Positions 9,465 through 19,794 are shown, numbered from the stretch's first letter. The stretch: DNA of 64,000 nucleotides from an uncultured Clostridia bacterium (GCA_947427385.1 CANEHT010000006.1:1-64000); one strand, 5' to 3'. Numbers and translations are program-made. The notes: generated by a model not told the origin, from the sequence alone.

Positions 9465-11713
9465 ATTCGTCCCACCAATATTGTCATATCATCTTTAATA
9501 ATATTTTTACTCTCACGCTTCGCATTTTCTATTATGTAATCTGAAATATCTTGTGGATTATTACTGTCTAAAGTAATTAATAAATCTAAGAGCCACTTCT
9601 TTTTATCAGAAATATTTTCGATTGTGTCAAAAACTCCATCCGTCATCATAATAATTATGTCGCCATTCCGAAACTTTTTACTAAAAAATTCATACTCAAT
9701 ATTGTTTAAAATTCCTATTGGTAATGATGAAGATTTTATCGTCTGTAAAAATCCGTCACGAAATAAAAATGAAGTTGTCGCACCTGTTTTAATAAATTCA
9801 CCGCTACCATTAAATAAATCGATAAAACAAATATCTAATGTTGAGAAAGAATCTTCATTACTTTTAAGAACGAGAATAGAATTTATCATTTTAATAGCAA
9901 TATTTTTGTCAAAGCCAGCTTCCATAAAATCTTCAAATAATTCTACGGTTGCAACACTTTCCGTTTTAGCACGACTACCAGAACCCATTCCATCTGATAA
10001 GACCAAAGCGAATTGATTATTTTTCAATTCCATAACGGAATAGCAATCGCCAGATTCATTGCTATCAATTTTTGTCAAACGTGAGACACCAGTTGTGACA
10101 AAAAATCTTTGACGCTCAACAAATTTTAGGACAGAAAATTCACCGATAAAAGTTTGTTTATCGAGCATAATATTTTTATTTAATTCGTTGCTAAGTATGG
10201 ACGAAATTTTTTTTATGGTTGATTTATCGGTATGAGATTTAAAATTGATAACAACTTCGTAGCGATTATTTTTATTTTTTATTGCAGTTATGGATTCGAA
10301 ATTAAATTTTTCGAGTGCAGCAGAAATTTTTTCTTCGAGTGTATTATCAAATCGCATGTCTAAATTTAATTCATCAGCTAAATTATTTATAACATCGGAG
10401 ACACCAAAAAGTTGTTGAGAGATTAATTCACGGCTTTCAATAATTTTATTGTTCCACGCCAAATTTATTTTGTAGATTTCAAATAATTTATTTGTAGTGT
10501 CGACAAATTTGGCGAGATTGACACAATTAGTTCTGAAATCGTCAGCGATATTATTTATGGTAACGTAGCCTTTTTTTTCACACGCACTTAATATACTGAA
10601 GACGGTTTGATATGTATCGTAAAAATTATTTTCCCAGCAAAATTTTTTCATACTGCAATTATTGCAAGTTTTAACGGCGATATTGTCAATTAATTTTGAA
10701 ATATCTTTGCGATCGAGCGATGGTTTTTTTTCAGAAATACTGTTAAAAGTTACGGCCAATTTTTTAAATGAATCACCAAAAGATTTTAAGCGATAGTTGA
10801 CAGTATTTTTAATGTAGTCCAAATATTCATTTTCAAGTTTATTTTTTTTAGTTACAAATTCTGTTGGCAACAAAAAAAATAGTGAGGTACAAATAAAAAA
10901 TTCCAAAAGTAAATTTTTTTTCATCAAAGATGGTTGAATGTAAAAAATAATTGTCGGTGCGGCAAACGCTAACGTAATTATGTTTGCCAATTTATTTTTA
11001 AAAACGCCGCAAAAAATTCCGCAAGCTGCAATTATAACAATTTCATTAAAATTAATCAGCCCGCACAAATTTAAAATTATGCCTAAAATTAATCCGAACA
11101 TTGAGCTATAACTACTGCCATAATTATTTCCAATGATAAATAAAATAAAAATGAGAGAAATATTTAATACACAAAGATTACCGATGTAAAAATCATTTGT
11201 TCCGGCAATTGTTGTTCCTAAAACTACGGCGATACTTATTAAATCGTCAGTGTTCAAATTTGTTTGATTGCTGTAAAAAAAATTAAACGCCGGATTAAAA
11301 ATATATACGAGAAAAAAAATTAGAAAACATTCAATAATGTTTACGAAAAGAATAAAATTTCCGCCGCCTGAAAATATTAATGCTGAAAAAATTGCGGATA
11401 AAAATATACAAAATGCTTTGACGAATAATTTTTTTTTGCCGCTCATAAAAATATTTATTATCAACATGAAAAATATGCTCAATAAATATTTCCCCAAATA
11501 AATGCCGGATAGTTTCGTGAATAATCCTATTGCGGTTGCTAGTGCGCAAAAATAAAAATTTATACTCCCTAAAAATAATCCTAAATATGAAATCGCAAAT
11601 GGATTCAAAAATTTAAAAACTACTACGCGCGATATGAAAAAATTTATCAAAATTAATGCTAATGAAATTAGCTCACGTTTATTAATTTTCGTTTGCACCG
11701 ATATATTTTGCAC
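9449..11713 (-). CDS. spoIIE: Stage II sporulation protein E (SpoIIE)
   Basis: SpoIIE is the membrane-bound PP2C-type phosphatase that dephosphorylates SpoIIAA and so activates sigma-F in the forespore. The 754 residues comprise an N-terminal region with about ten hydrophobic helices (to about residue 290), a cytoplasmic middle with the Cys cluster CNNCSMKKFC, and a C-terminal phosphatase domain with LVLSDGMGSGSRAKTES near 570 and IMMTDGVFDTIEN near 690. The start is GTG, preceded by GGAGGAG. I could not find a convincing Spo0A box in the short upstream region. Confidence 0.95.
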   Translation of the reverse strand: MQNISVQTKINKRELISLALILINFFISRVVVFKFLNPFAISYLGLFLGSINFYFCALATAIGLFTKLSGIYLGKYLLSIFFMLIINIFMSGKKKLFVKAFCIFLSAIFSALIFSGGGNFILFVNIIECFLIFFLVYIFNPAFNFFYSNQTNLNTDDLISIAVVLGTTIAGTNDFYIGNLCVLNISLIFILFIIGNNYGSSYSSMFGLILGIILNLCGLINFNEIVIIAACGIFCGVFKNKLANIITLAFAAPTIIFYIQPSLMKKNLLLEFFICTSLFFLLPTEFVTKKNKLENEYLDYIKNTVNYRLKSFGDSFKKLAVTFNSISEKKPSLDRKDISKLIDNIAVKTCNNCSMKKFCWENNFYDTYQTVFSILSACEKKGYVTINNIADDFRTNCVNLAKFVDTTNKLFEIYKINLAWNNKIIESRELISQQLFGVSDVINNLADELNLDMRFDNTLEEKISAALEKFNFESITAIKNKNNRYEVVINFKSHTDKSTIKKISSILSNELNKNIMLDKQTFIGEFSVLKFVERQRFFVTTGVSRLTKIDSNESGDCYSVMELKNNQFALVLSDGMGSGSRAKTESVATVELFEDFMEAGFDKNIAIKMINSILVLKSNEDSFSTLDICFIDLFNGSGEFIKTGATTSFLFRDGFLQTIKSSSLPIGILNNIEYEFFSKKFRNGDIIIMMTDGVFDTIENISDKKKWLLDLLITLDSNNPQDISDYIIENAKRESKNIIKDDMTILVGRIWEKI

Positions 11714-11830
11714 AAGATCTCCTCCTGCACAAATTATATTTTCGTCTGTGATAATTATTTGTAATTTTTTATCGGAACGCCATAATTTTTATTGACAAAA
11801 TTTACGCTGAATCAATGTTTTATTTTTTTA

Positions 11831-12583
11831 TCAAAAATTAATTTTAAATAATTTTTTTGCGTTATCTTCAGTAATTTTTGCAACTTCATCATGCGAAATA
11901 TTTTTTAGCTGTGAAATTTTTTCGACAACATATTTTAAATTTGATGAATCATTTCGTTTACCACGATTTGGTTCCGGTGAAAGATATGGACAATCAGTTT
12001 CAATTAAAATTTTTTCAAGCGGAATTTGTTCCACAACTTCCGCTAATTTTTTTGCATTTTTAAACGTTATTACGCCGCCAATTCCGATGTAAAATCCAAG
12101 TTTTATATATTCCAATGCCATTTGTAAATTTCCGCTGTAACAATGAATGACGCCATTTGTTTTTGCACATTCTTTTATAATTTGAAACGTATCATTTTGT
12201 GCGTCGCGGCTATGAATTATTATCGGCAAATTTATTTCATTTGCAAGCGCAATTTGTTTTTTAAACAATTCAATTTGTTTGTCACGCGAAAAATTTTCAT
12301 AGTGATAATCGAGGCCAATTTCTCCAATCGCTTTAACTCTTTTACGTGTGGCAAGATTTTTTAGTTTGTCAATATCATTTTCACTTTCAACATTTTCTGG
12401 ATGAATGCCGACAGCAGCATAAATAAAATCAAATTTATCTGCTAACTGCAAAGATTTTTCTGAAGAATTTAAATCCGCTCCGCAACTTATTATGCAATCA
12501 ACTTCTTTTAAATTTGTCAGTAAATCAGTGCGATCACTATCAAATTTTGTATCATCATAATGTGCATGCGAGTCAAAATACAT
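11831..12583 (-). CDS. tatD: TatD-family metal-dependent DNase
   Basis: The 250-residue protein shows the amidohydrolase-fold metal ligands DSHAHYDD at the N-terminus, AIGEIGLDYHYEN near residue 90, IIHSRDA near 125, and ETDCPYLSPEPNRGKRN near 205. TatD enzymes are metal-dependent nucleases, several with 3'-5' exonuclease activity on single-stranded DNA. The gene lies upstream of spoIIE on the same strand, with a 117-bp gap, and is divergent from the Csp-type protease gene. Confidence 0.95.
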   Translation of the reverse strand: MYFDSHAHYDDTKFDSDRTDLLTNLKEVDCIISCGADLNSSEKSLQLADKFDFIYAAVGIHPENVESENDIDKLKNLATRKRVKAIGEIGLDYHYENFSRDKQIELFKKQIALANEINLPIIIHSRDAQNDTFQIIKECAKTNGVIHCYSGNLQMALEYIKLGFYIGIGGVITFKNAKKLAEVVEQIPLEKILIETDCPYLSPEPNRGKRNDSSNLKYVVEKISQLKNISHDEVAKITEDNAKKLFKINF

Positions 12584-12662
12584 TTTTAATCACCTTTGGT
12601 TTTAAAAAATTTTTTACTGCATATTTTATAACTTGATGATTATAAATGATGGAGTGAAAAAT

Positions 12663-15600
12663 TTGTATAACGATGAATCACAAAATGATTTAGAATTTAT
12701 CGTCAAATATAGTGGCGATATTAAAAAAATTGTGGACGAATTAGATATCCCTATCGAAATTTTAAATGATAACTATGCAATCATTTTGGCTGAGCCACAA
12801 AAAATAAATTTGCTGGCTTCGTACAATGAAATTGAATATATGGAACGCGCTAAACTTTTAGGAATCGTCAACAATTTACTTTCTTCATGTATTTCATCTG
12901 TACAAAATAATTTAGGCTTGACAGGAAAAGGCACATTGATTGCGATAATTGATACGGGCGTTAATATTAAGCTAAAAGAATTTTTAAATGGCGATGGCTC
13001 TTCACGAATTTTATTTTACTGGGACCAAACATTAAATAATAATCTGCCTGATGGATTTTCAAGCGGCACTGAATATACAAAAAATGATTTGGATAAAATT
13101 TTGCAAAGCGGTGAAGATTTTGTTAGCTCAGATTTTAACGGGCATGGCACGATGGTTGCATCAATTGCTGCTGGCAATGGTCGAACAAATCGAAATGTAA
13201 AAGGTGTTGCAGTTGACGCCGAATTAATTGTTGTCAAGCTCGATAGTAATCGTCCGCTCACAACTCAATTAATGCGTGGGGTAAAATATTGCGTGGATAA
13301 AGCAAAAAAATTACAAAAACCTTTGGCAATAAACATAAGTTTTGGGACAAATAATGGTGCGCACGATGGAAAAAGTTTATTTGAATCGTATATAAATGAA
13401 GTTGCGCAGGAAGGTGTCCTCTCAATAATTGTTGCGACTGGAAACGAAGGGAATGCTTCGCATCATTATGCCAATAAAATTTTGCAGGGACAAACTCTTG
13501 ACGTAGAATTTGTTGTGAGCGGCGGCGCAAATGCTTTATTTTTATCAATGTGGAAATCATTTGTCGATAAATTTTCGTTGGAAATAATTGCGCCCAACGG
13601 CCGAACGACTGGTAAAATAAATTTTAGTGAGTCTGAATTTTTAATCGACGATATCAAAGTTTATATTTTTTACAACGACCCAACTCCATATAATTTTGAC
13701 CAAGAAATTTATTTTCAATTTGTAAGCACAAAAAATATGTTGACAGAGGGAACGTGGACTTTACGGATTTACGGTGAAGAAATTGTTGACGGCGAATTTA
13801 ATATTTGGCTGCCGATAAACGAAGTTTCAACTGGCAATACGAAATTTTTAAATCCTACTACCGATATAACTTTAACGTTGCCGTCTACGGCTGAAAATGT
13901 TATAAGCGTTGGTGGATATGATGCAAACTTAAATTCAATGGCAAACTTTTCAGGGCGTGGATATACGCGAAACGGTTTAATAAAACCTGACATTGTTGCG
14001 CCGGCCGTCGACGTTTCAGTTATAAATACAAATGGAAATGTTGAGAGTGCATCCGGTACAAGTTTAGCCGCGCCATTTGTTACAGGTGCGGCAGCTTTAA
14101 TGATGGAGTGGGGGATTGTCAAAAAAAATGATCCGTATTTATACGGACAAAAATTAAAAGCGTATTTAAGATTAGGTGCGAATCGTAAAAAAAATATTTC
14201 TTTTCCGAATAATCAATGGGGATTTGGCTCACTTTGTTTGCAAAAAACTTTTGACTATTTGCAAAATAGTCAAGTCTATTCCGTACAAAATTTTATTAAC
14301 GGTGAGAATGCCGTAACCTCAGAAGATTATTTCGAAATGATTGTCAAGTATAACGATTATATTGGTGATCTATTGAAAAAATCTTCTTACATAAAAAATT
14401 GTGCCGTGTTAAATAACAATTACGTGATAATAAATGTCCCAATAGATAAAACTGAAGAATTTTTAAAAACTATTTATCCGAAAATTATTGCCGAGTGGCC
14501 CGCAATTTTAACACTAATGGATAAAAAAGGTATGGACGCCTCAGGTATTACTGCTGTGCAAAATAATCCTTATTTAGATTTACGTGGCTCACAAGTTTTG
14601 ATTGGTTTCGTTGACACGGGCATTGACTATACCAAAAAAAATTTTATCTACGAAGATGGTACGAGTAAAATAATTTCTATCTGGGACCAGACTATTCAAG
14701 GTAATCCGCCAGAAAATTTTTGCTATGGCAGCGAATTTACTAATCAACAAATTAATCAAGCAATTAAATCTGAAAATCCATTTGATATCGTAGCGCATCG
14801 TGATGAAATTGGTCATGGAACTTTTTTGGCATCATTAGCTGCTGGACGTGAAGATGGTGAAAATATTGGTGCGGCTCCCGATGCAGATTTAGTTATTGTA
14901 AAATTAAAGCCGGCCAAAAATAATATTAGGCGTGAGAAATTAATTAGTGAGAATGCAATTGCGTTTCAAGCTTCTGATGTCCTATCAGGCATAGAATATT
15001 TATATCGAAAATCTTTACAGCTTAGTCGACCAATTGCAATTTGTATTGGACTTGGAACGAATGATGGTGCACATTTTGGCGAATCACTTTTCGAGCAATA
15101 CATAACTGATATTTCAAAGCAAAAAGGTACAATTTTATGTGTTGCAGCCGGAAATGAAGGTAATGCACAAAATCATCTTCAGGGTAAATTATTAAATGCC
15201 GGCGATAAAAATAATATTGAAATAAATGTTTCGCAGGGCAATGAGGGGTTTATATTTCAGCTTTGGAATTTCCCCCCTAATAAAATTTCTTTGTCAGTTA
15301 CTTCGCCGACTGGTGAATATATTGAGCGAGTTCCACCACGTGATAATTTTTATTCCACAACAAAATTAACGCTTGAGGAGACAACGGTTACTATCGGCTA
15401 TGAATTCAATAAAAATAGTTTGAGTAACCAATATTCAATTGTAAAACTTGATAAGCCAACGCCGGGCCTCTGGACAATAACTTTATATGGTGATATAATC
15501 TTAGATGGTTTATATTATGCGTGGCTGCCAGTAAAAGGATTGCTGCATGAGGGAACATTTTTTTTGAACTCAACTTCTGAGTCAACAATTACGTCGCCTG

Positions 15601-15995
15601 CTACAACTTCTGGAGTAATATCGGTTGGCGCTTATGACATAAATACAAATAATTTATATGTGGCAAGTAGTCGTGGTCCTAAACAATTTAATAAAGTTTC
15701 TCCATCATTTGTTGCGCCGGGCGTAAATGTAACCGGATTATATCCGAGCGGTTATGGCGTAATGTCGGGAACAAGTGTTTCTGCCGCGATAACTGCAGGC
15801 GCTTGCGCTTTACTTTTACAGTGGGCAATTGTCAATAATAATTCACCGTCAATGGATACTTTAATTGCATGGAGCTATTTGATTCAGGGTTGCAGTCAGC
15901 AATCTGGTTTTATTTATCCAAATAATCAATGGGGATATGGCAAGCTTAATTTACTTAATACGTTTGAGTCGTTAAAATTAATGCCGCTGCCATAA
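12663..15995 (+). CDS. Tandem Csp-type subtilase (spore germination protease fusion)
   Basis: About 1110 residues form two successive prodomain-plus-subtilase units, as in the CspBA fusion of clostridia. Csp proteases process SleC, the cortex-lytic enzyme, during germination. Unit 1 has Asp in IAIIDTGVN (about 95), His in FNGHGTMVAS (about 160), oxyanion Asn in VATGNEGN, and Ser in SGTSLAAPF (about 466). Unit 2 has Asp in IGFVDTGID (about 650), His in EIGHGTFLAS (about 717), Asn in VAAGNEGN, and Ser in SGTSVSAA (about 1036). Each unit starts with a related prodomain (LEFIVKYSGDI; FEMIVKYNDYI). Both triads are complete, unlike C. difficile CspBA where the second is degenerate. Start: TTG at 12663 after GGAGTG; an upstream in-frame TTG at 12633 lacks an SD. 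Confidence 0.9.
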   Translation: MYNDESQNDLEFIVKYSGDIKKIVDELDIPIEILNDNYAIILAEPQKINLLASYNEIEYMERAKLLGIVNNLLSSCISSVQNNLGLTGKGTLIAIIDTGVNIKLKEFLNGDGSSRILFYWDQTLNNNLPDGFSSGTEYTKNDLDKILQSGEDFVSSDFNGHGTMVASIAAGNGRTNRNVKGVAVDAELIVVKLDSNRPLTTQLMRGVKYCVDKAKKLQKPLAINISFGTNNGAHDGKSLFESYINEVAQEGVLSIIVATGNEGNASHHYANKILQGQTLDVEFVVSGGANALFLSMWKSFVDKFSLEIIAPNGRTTGKINFSESEFLIDDIKVYIFYNDPTPYNFDQEIYFQFVSTKNMLTEGTWTLRIYGEEIVDGEFNIWLPINEVSTGNTKFLNPTTDITLTLPSTAENVISVGGYDANLNSMANFSGRGYTRNGLIKPDIVAPAVDVSVINTNGNVESASGTSLAAPFVTGAAALMMEWGIVKKNDPYLYGQKLKAYLRLGANRKKNISFPNNQWGFGSLCLQKTFDYLQNSQVYSVQNFINGENAVTSEDYFEMIVKYNDYIGDLLKKSSYIKNCAVLNNNYVIINVPIDKTEEFLKTIYPKIIAEWPAILTLMDKKGMDASGITAVQNNPYLDLRGSQVLIGFVDTGIDYTKKNFIYEDGTSKIISIWDQTIQGNPPENFCYGSEFTNQQINQAIKSENPFDIVAHRDEIGHGTFLASLAAGREDGENIGAAPDADLVIVKLKPAKNNIRREKLISENAIAFQASDVLSGIEYLYRKSLQLSRPIAICIGLGTNDGAHFGESLFEQYITDISKQKGTILCVAAGNEGNAQNHLQGKLLNAGDKNNIEINVSQGNEGFIFQLWNFPPNKISLSVTSPTGEYIERVPPRDNFYSTTKLTLEETTVTIGYEFNKNSLSNQYSIVKLDKPTPGLWTITLYGDIILDGLYYAWLPVKGLLHEGTFFLNSTSESTITSPATTSGVISVGAYDINTNNLYVASSRGPKQFNKVSPSFVAPGVNVTGLYPSGYGVMSGTSVSAAITAGACALLLQWAIVNNNSPSMDTLIAWSYLIQGCSQQSGFIYPNNQWGYGKLNLLNTFESLKLMPLP

Positions 15996-16010
15996 TAATA
16001 GGAGGAACTT

Positions 16011-17372
16011 ATGCAGAAAAATTTTAAGCATATATACATGATAGGAATCGGCGGAATAAGTATGAGTGCAATAGCGGAATATTTGGCAATGAATAATTAC
16101 AAAGTTTCGGGCTCAGACCGCACAGAATCGCTAATAACACAGCGTTTGAGAAATAAAAATGTAAATATTTATATTGGGCACGATGAAAAAAAATTGGATG
16201 AAACAGTTGATTTAGTTGTTTATACCGCTGCGATACATAACGATAATCCGGAATTTATTAAGGCAAAGAAACTTGGTATAAAGATGGTTAATCGTGCGAA
16301 ATTTCTTGGCATGATAATGGAAGATTATAAATATTCAGTAGCGGTTGCTGGTTCGCATGGCAAAACTACTGTGACGGCAATGATTTCTGAAATTTTATTG
16401 ACTGCGCAAAAAGATCCGACAATATTTCTTGGCGGAATTTTGTCGTCCATAAATGAAAATTTTCGCATGGGTCATTCAGATTATTTTGTTATGGAAGCAT
16501 GTGAATATTGCGATAGCTTTTTGAATTTTTTCCCTAAGATTGGCGTAATAAATAATGTAGATTTGGATCATGTGGATTATTTCAAAAGTTTGGAGCAAAT
16601 GGAAAAATCATTTGAAAAATTTGCGCAAAATGTTAAAGATGATGGCGTTGTAATTATCAACGCAAGTTATGAAAATGTAATTGGTAGCCAACAAAAAAAA
16701 GTTGTAACTTTCGGAAATAAAAACGCTGATTGGCGTGTGGAAAATTTAATTTTTGATGAAAATCAATGTGCAAAATTTTCTGCCGTGAGTAATGATTTAA
16801 GAATCGATGAAATTAAATTAAAAGTCCCCGGACATTTTAATGTTTTGAATTCGCTAGCAGCAATTAGTGCAGCTTGCGAGTTGCAGATAGATGAAAAATA
16901 TATAAGAAATGCGCTGGAAAATTTTCATGGCGCGCAAAGAAGATTTGAATTTAAAGGAATTTTTCATGATGCAAAAATATTTGATGATTATGCGCATCAT
17001 CCAAATGAAATCAAGGAAACAATATCGGCAGTGGAAAAAATGTTGTACAATAATTTATGGTGCGTTTTTCAGCCGCATACATATACACGTACGAAAATGT
17101 TTTTAGATGATTTCGCAAAAGTTTTGTGTAACGCCGGGAATGTAATTTTGGCTGATATTTATGCGGCGCGCGAAAAAAATATTTATGGTATAAGTTCAAA
17201 AGATTTGGCAAATAAAATAAAAGAATTTGGTGGCAATGCAATTTATTTTGATTCATTTGATGAAATTGCAAATTATCTTCAAGATAAAATTTCTGAAAAT
17301 GATTTGGTTATCACAATTGGTGCTGGAGATGTTTATAAAGTTGGTGAAAAATTATTGCAGATAAAATGTTAA
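16011..17372 (+). CDS. murC: UDP-N-acetylmuramate-L-alanine ligase
   Basis: MurC adds the first amino acid of the peptidoglycan stem peptide in the cytoplasm. The 453 residues show the UDP-binding HIYMIGIGGISMSAIAEYL at the N-terminus, ATP-binding VAGSHGKTTVTAM near 110, the central-domain VMEACEYCDSF, and C-terminal DDYAHHPNEIKETI and FQPHTYTRT. A GGAGG SD lies 7 bases before the ATG, 15 bp after the subtilase gene. Confidence 0.97.
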   Translation: MQKNFKHIYMIGIGGISMSAIAEYLAMNNYKVSGSDRTESLITQRLRNKNVNIYIGHDEKKLDETVDLVVYTAAIHNDNPEFIKAKKLGIKMVNRAKFLGMIMEDYKYSVAVAGSHGKTTVTAMISEILLTAQKDPTIFLGGILSSINENFRMGHSDYFVMEACEYCDSFLNFFPKIGVINNVDLDHVDYFKSLEQMEKSFEKFAQNVKDDGVVIINASYENVIGSQQKKVVTFGNKNADWRVENLIFDENQCAKFSAVSNDLRIDEIKLKVPGHFNVLNSLAAISAACELQIDEKYIRNALENFHGAQRRFEFKGIFHDAKIFDDYAHHPNEIKETISAVEKMLYNNLWCVFQPHTYTRTKMFLDDFAKVLCNAGNVILADIYAAREKNIYGISSKDLANKIKEFGGNAIYFDSFDEIANYLQDKISENDLVITIGAGDVYKVGEKLLQIKC

Positions 17373-17479
17373 GATTTTATTAAAAAAAAAAGTAACAAAA
17401 AAATCTTTGTGTGAACTCACACAAAGATTTTTTATAAAGTTCTTTTAGTTCTTTTCTTACAAGAAAAGAACGGTTTTAT
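17373..17479. repeat. Cloverleaf palindromic repeat, copy 2 (left arm shortened)
   Basis: The apex AATCTTTGTGTG/CACACAAAGATT (17402-17429) carries a compensated base-pair change relative to copy 1. The right arm, with TTCTTTTCTTAC/AAGAAAAGAA, is intact; the left arm lacks its distal hairpin. It lies between murC and the thiamine pyrophosphokinase gene. Confidence 0.85.
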
Positions 17480-17501
17480 TTTTATTCGAAAGGTGATAGT
17501 T

Positions 17502-18125
17502 ATGTACAAAAAAATTTGTCACGTAGTTGGTGCGGGAGAATTTGTAAATTTTTCACCAGCTAAAAATGATATTGTAATTGCTGTCGATGGTGGATATGAA
17601 TATTTAAAAAATGCAAATATAAAGCCGAATCTTTTGATTGGCGATTTTGATTCGATAAAAATTATTCCAGATGAAATAAAAAAAATAAAATTACCGACGG
17701 AAAAAGATTTTACGGATACTTATGCTGCAATTTGTGAGGGAATTAAATTAGGCTGCAAAGTTTTTCACATTTATGGTGGAGTTGGCGGACGAATTTCTCA
17801 TACGCTTGCAAATATTCAATTGTTAGCAAATTTTTCTGCACAAGAATTAAAATGTTATTTACATGCAAAAGATTGGATAATGACGGCAATCACTAACGAT
17901 AAAATTTTATTTAGTGAAAAATATAAAGGTTACGTATCAATATTTTCACACACTGATAAATCATTTGGTGTAAATATAATTGGATTGAAATATGAATTGC
18001 AAAATGCAATCATTTCAAATAAATTCCCGCTTGGTATTAGTAATGAGTTTATTCAAAAAAAATCTGTAATTTCTGTTAAAAATGGTACTTTAATTATTAT
18101 TTACAGAAAAAATTTTGATATGTAA
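17502..18125 (+). CDS. thiN: Thiamine pyrophosphokinase
   Basis: The enzyme makes thiamine pyrophosphate from thiamine and ATP. The 207 residues show IVIAVDGGYEYL, the metal-binding LLIGDFDSI, the KDFTDTYAAI helix, and HIYGGVGGRISHTLANIQLL, all typical of the family, plus a C-terminal thiamin-binding beta domain. The ATG at 17502 follows AAAGGTGAT; an in-frame GTG nine bases upstream overlaps the SD. Confidence 0.94.
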   Translation: MYKKICHVVGAGEFVNFSPAKNDIVIAVDGGYEYLKNANIKPNLLIGDFDSIKIIPDEIKKIKLPTEKDFTDTYAAICEGIKLGCKVFHIYGGVGGRISHTLANIQLLANFSAQELKCYLHAKDWIMTAITNDKILFSEKYKGYVSIFSHTDKSFGVNIIGLKYELQNAIISNKFPLGISNEFIQKKSVISVKNGTLIIIYRKNFDM

Positions 18126-18144
18126 ATATTTTTTGTGATATAAT
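18115..18144 (+). promoter_or_regulatory. Possible promoter of the helical-repeat gene
   Basis: TTGATA (18115-18120) and TATAAT (18139-18144) have an 18-bp spacer and overlap the end of the thiN gene. Confidence 0.6.
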
Positions 18145-18188
18145 ATAAATTGTAAAATAATATCTATAAATAAATAGGTGATTTTGAA

Positions 18189-19742
18189 ATGATGGAAGCA
18201 AATGTTTACGAAAATGAATTTAAAGTTAAGGAAATAAATTCACATTTAAGGTCTTGGGAAAATGTGAAAGAAATTATAAAGGGGAATTTTCTTGGTGCTT
18301 TTTTGGATTCGAATTATCTTGATCTTAAATTTGCTTTTGGGATTTTTAATAATGTTTATCGTGTTAATTTAAAAGATGGCGTTTTTGACGCAAATAATTT
18401 AAAACAAGTAATAAGTGTTGTTCAACCGCTACCAACTTTCAATATGTTTTTGTTGCATAGAAATATTAAATTTTCTGATTTAATATCGGAATGCTCTAAA
18501 ATCGTCATACATGAAAGAAAATTAGTAGAAGAATTATCAAGTTATTTTACTTTTCATATAAATTTTTGTTTAGAAAACGGACAAAATTTATACGTTTTAT
18601 ACGAAAATTGTTTTAATTTACAAGGTAACACTGATTTTTTAATTAATTTTCTAAAGGCCACAACTTTAAATGAAGATTTTTCGCGAACTCAAGAATATGC
18701 AGATAATGAAACAAAACGTGTTATTACTGTAAGCCAGCTTGCTGTATTTCATAAACATTCTTGGCTTAATTCTAGTGTACCACCGGATAAAGAGACATGC
18801 GAATTTTGTAGTAGATTTGATAGTTTATTAACAAAAGAGCAGAGTGACAAATTCTCTTATACTAACAATGCTGATGTAGATAAATTAACTAAAAAAGAAA
18901 AAGGAATAAGAGAACAATTTTCTTCATCAAATTTTCGTAATATGGTTAATGAATATCAAAAAAGTACTTTTCAAGAATTAAAGAATTATGTAGAGATAAA
19001 AAACGATGAAATTATTATAAAATGTTATCCAGATAAAAATAGATTTCAAATGATTATGTATTCACCAGATAAGAATTTAAGTCTTCAGGAAAGATATATA
19101 AAATATGCTTTTTTTCAAAAAGCAGCTGAAAAAGGTTCAAAATGGATACAAGAATTTATTAATTCTCTGGAAGAACCAAAACAAATTGAAATGCCAGAAG
19201 AACTTCAAAATATGATGAAAATAATTGATGAAGCAAGTTTTAATTACAAAATAGAAGATGATGTTATTTATGATAATTTTTTAAATAAATTTTTTGAAAA
19301 ATTCGTTTCTAAAGATCAAATTTTGCAAGATATTTTAAATGGTAATTATATAGGGAATACACAAGTATTAAAAAATATTACGGAAATACTTTTTAGAAAT
19401 TGTACTGAAGAAAAGAAAAAAGAGATTATTTTAAAATTACTATCTTCAGAAAGTAAATTAAGAGTTGATTTTAAATCAAAATTATTATTTGAAAATCTTG
19501 AATTACTAAAAGATAAGGATAATCAAATTGTAAAAATATTCCCAAATGATGATTTTTTAAGTGAACTTTATTCTGGGAATCTGAATAATATATATTATGT
19601 TACAATTGTTGAAGTTATTTTTTTTAAATTTCCGATTGAAGAAAATGATAATAAAATAATGAATTTATTATCTTTGGAAAGCAAATTAAGTTATGAAGCC
19701 AAAAAATGTTTACTTCATAATTTAAAAAAAAAAAAAATTTAA
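18189..19742 (+). CDS. Unknown large helical-repeat protein, upstream part of a split gene
   Basis: The ORF encodes 517 residues with no recognised domain. The N-terminal half is mixed Phe/Asn/Ile-rich sequence with one CxxC (ETCEFCSRF near residue 213). From about residue 420 it becomes helical with recurring segments of the form 'I-x-K-L-L-S-x-E-S-K-L...F/A-K-x-x-L-L-x-N-L'. The ORF ends in KKKKI just after a run of 14 A. The same repeat continues in the +1 frame downstream, so I read this as one gene interrupted at the A tract. An AGGTGAT SD and its own promoter suggest expression. No signal peptide or transmembrane helix is seen. Confidence 0.7.
   Translation: MMEANVYENEFKVKEINSHLRSWENVKEIIKGNFLGAFLDSNYLDLKFAFGIFNNVYRVNLKDGVFDANNLKQVISVVQPLPTFNMFLLHRNIKFSDLISECSKIVIHERKLVEELSSYFTFHINFCLENGQNLYVLYENCFNLQGNTDFLINFLKATTLNEDFSRTQEYADNETKRVITVSQLAVFHKHSWLNSSVPPDKETCEFCSRFDSLLTKEQSDKFSYTNNADVDKLTKKEKGIREQFSSSNFRNMVNEYQKSTFQELKNYVEIKNDEIIIKCYPDKNRFQMIMYSPDKNLSLQERYIKYAFFQKAAEKGSKWIQEFINSLEEPKQIEMPEELQNMMKIIDEASFNYKIEDDVIYDNFLNKFFEKFVSKDQILQDILNGNYIGNTQVLKNITEILFRNCTEEKKKEIILKLLSSESKLRVDFKSKLLFENLELLKDKDNQIVKIFPNDDFLSELYSGNLNNIYYVTIVEVIFFKFPIEENDNKIMNLLSLESKLSYEAKKCLLHNLKKKKI
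19724..19737 (+). repeat. A14 homopolymer at the frame break
   Basis: Fourteen consecutive A residues span the end of the upstream ORF. Removing one A (or adding two) joins it in frame to the downstream ORF, which is open from 19726. Such tracts are slip-prone in replication, transcription and sequencing. Confidence 0.95.
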
Positions 19743-19794
19743 AGGTGAAAAAAATTTTAATTCGCTGGCTTTAATTAATGATGAAAGATTATCA

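Noticed and set aside
9624-10016. 130-residue ORF antisense to spoIIE
   Set aside because: It mirrors the phosphatase domain coding sequence; no SD and implausible composition.
11714-11830. Spo0A box upstream of spoIIE
   Set aside because: TGTCAATA is near the TGTCGAA consensus but lacks the key G, so it is not convincing.
17493-17501. GTG start for thiamine pyrophosphokinase
   Set aside because: It overlaps the SD of the ATG at 17502, which is better placed.
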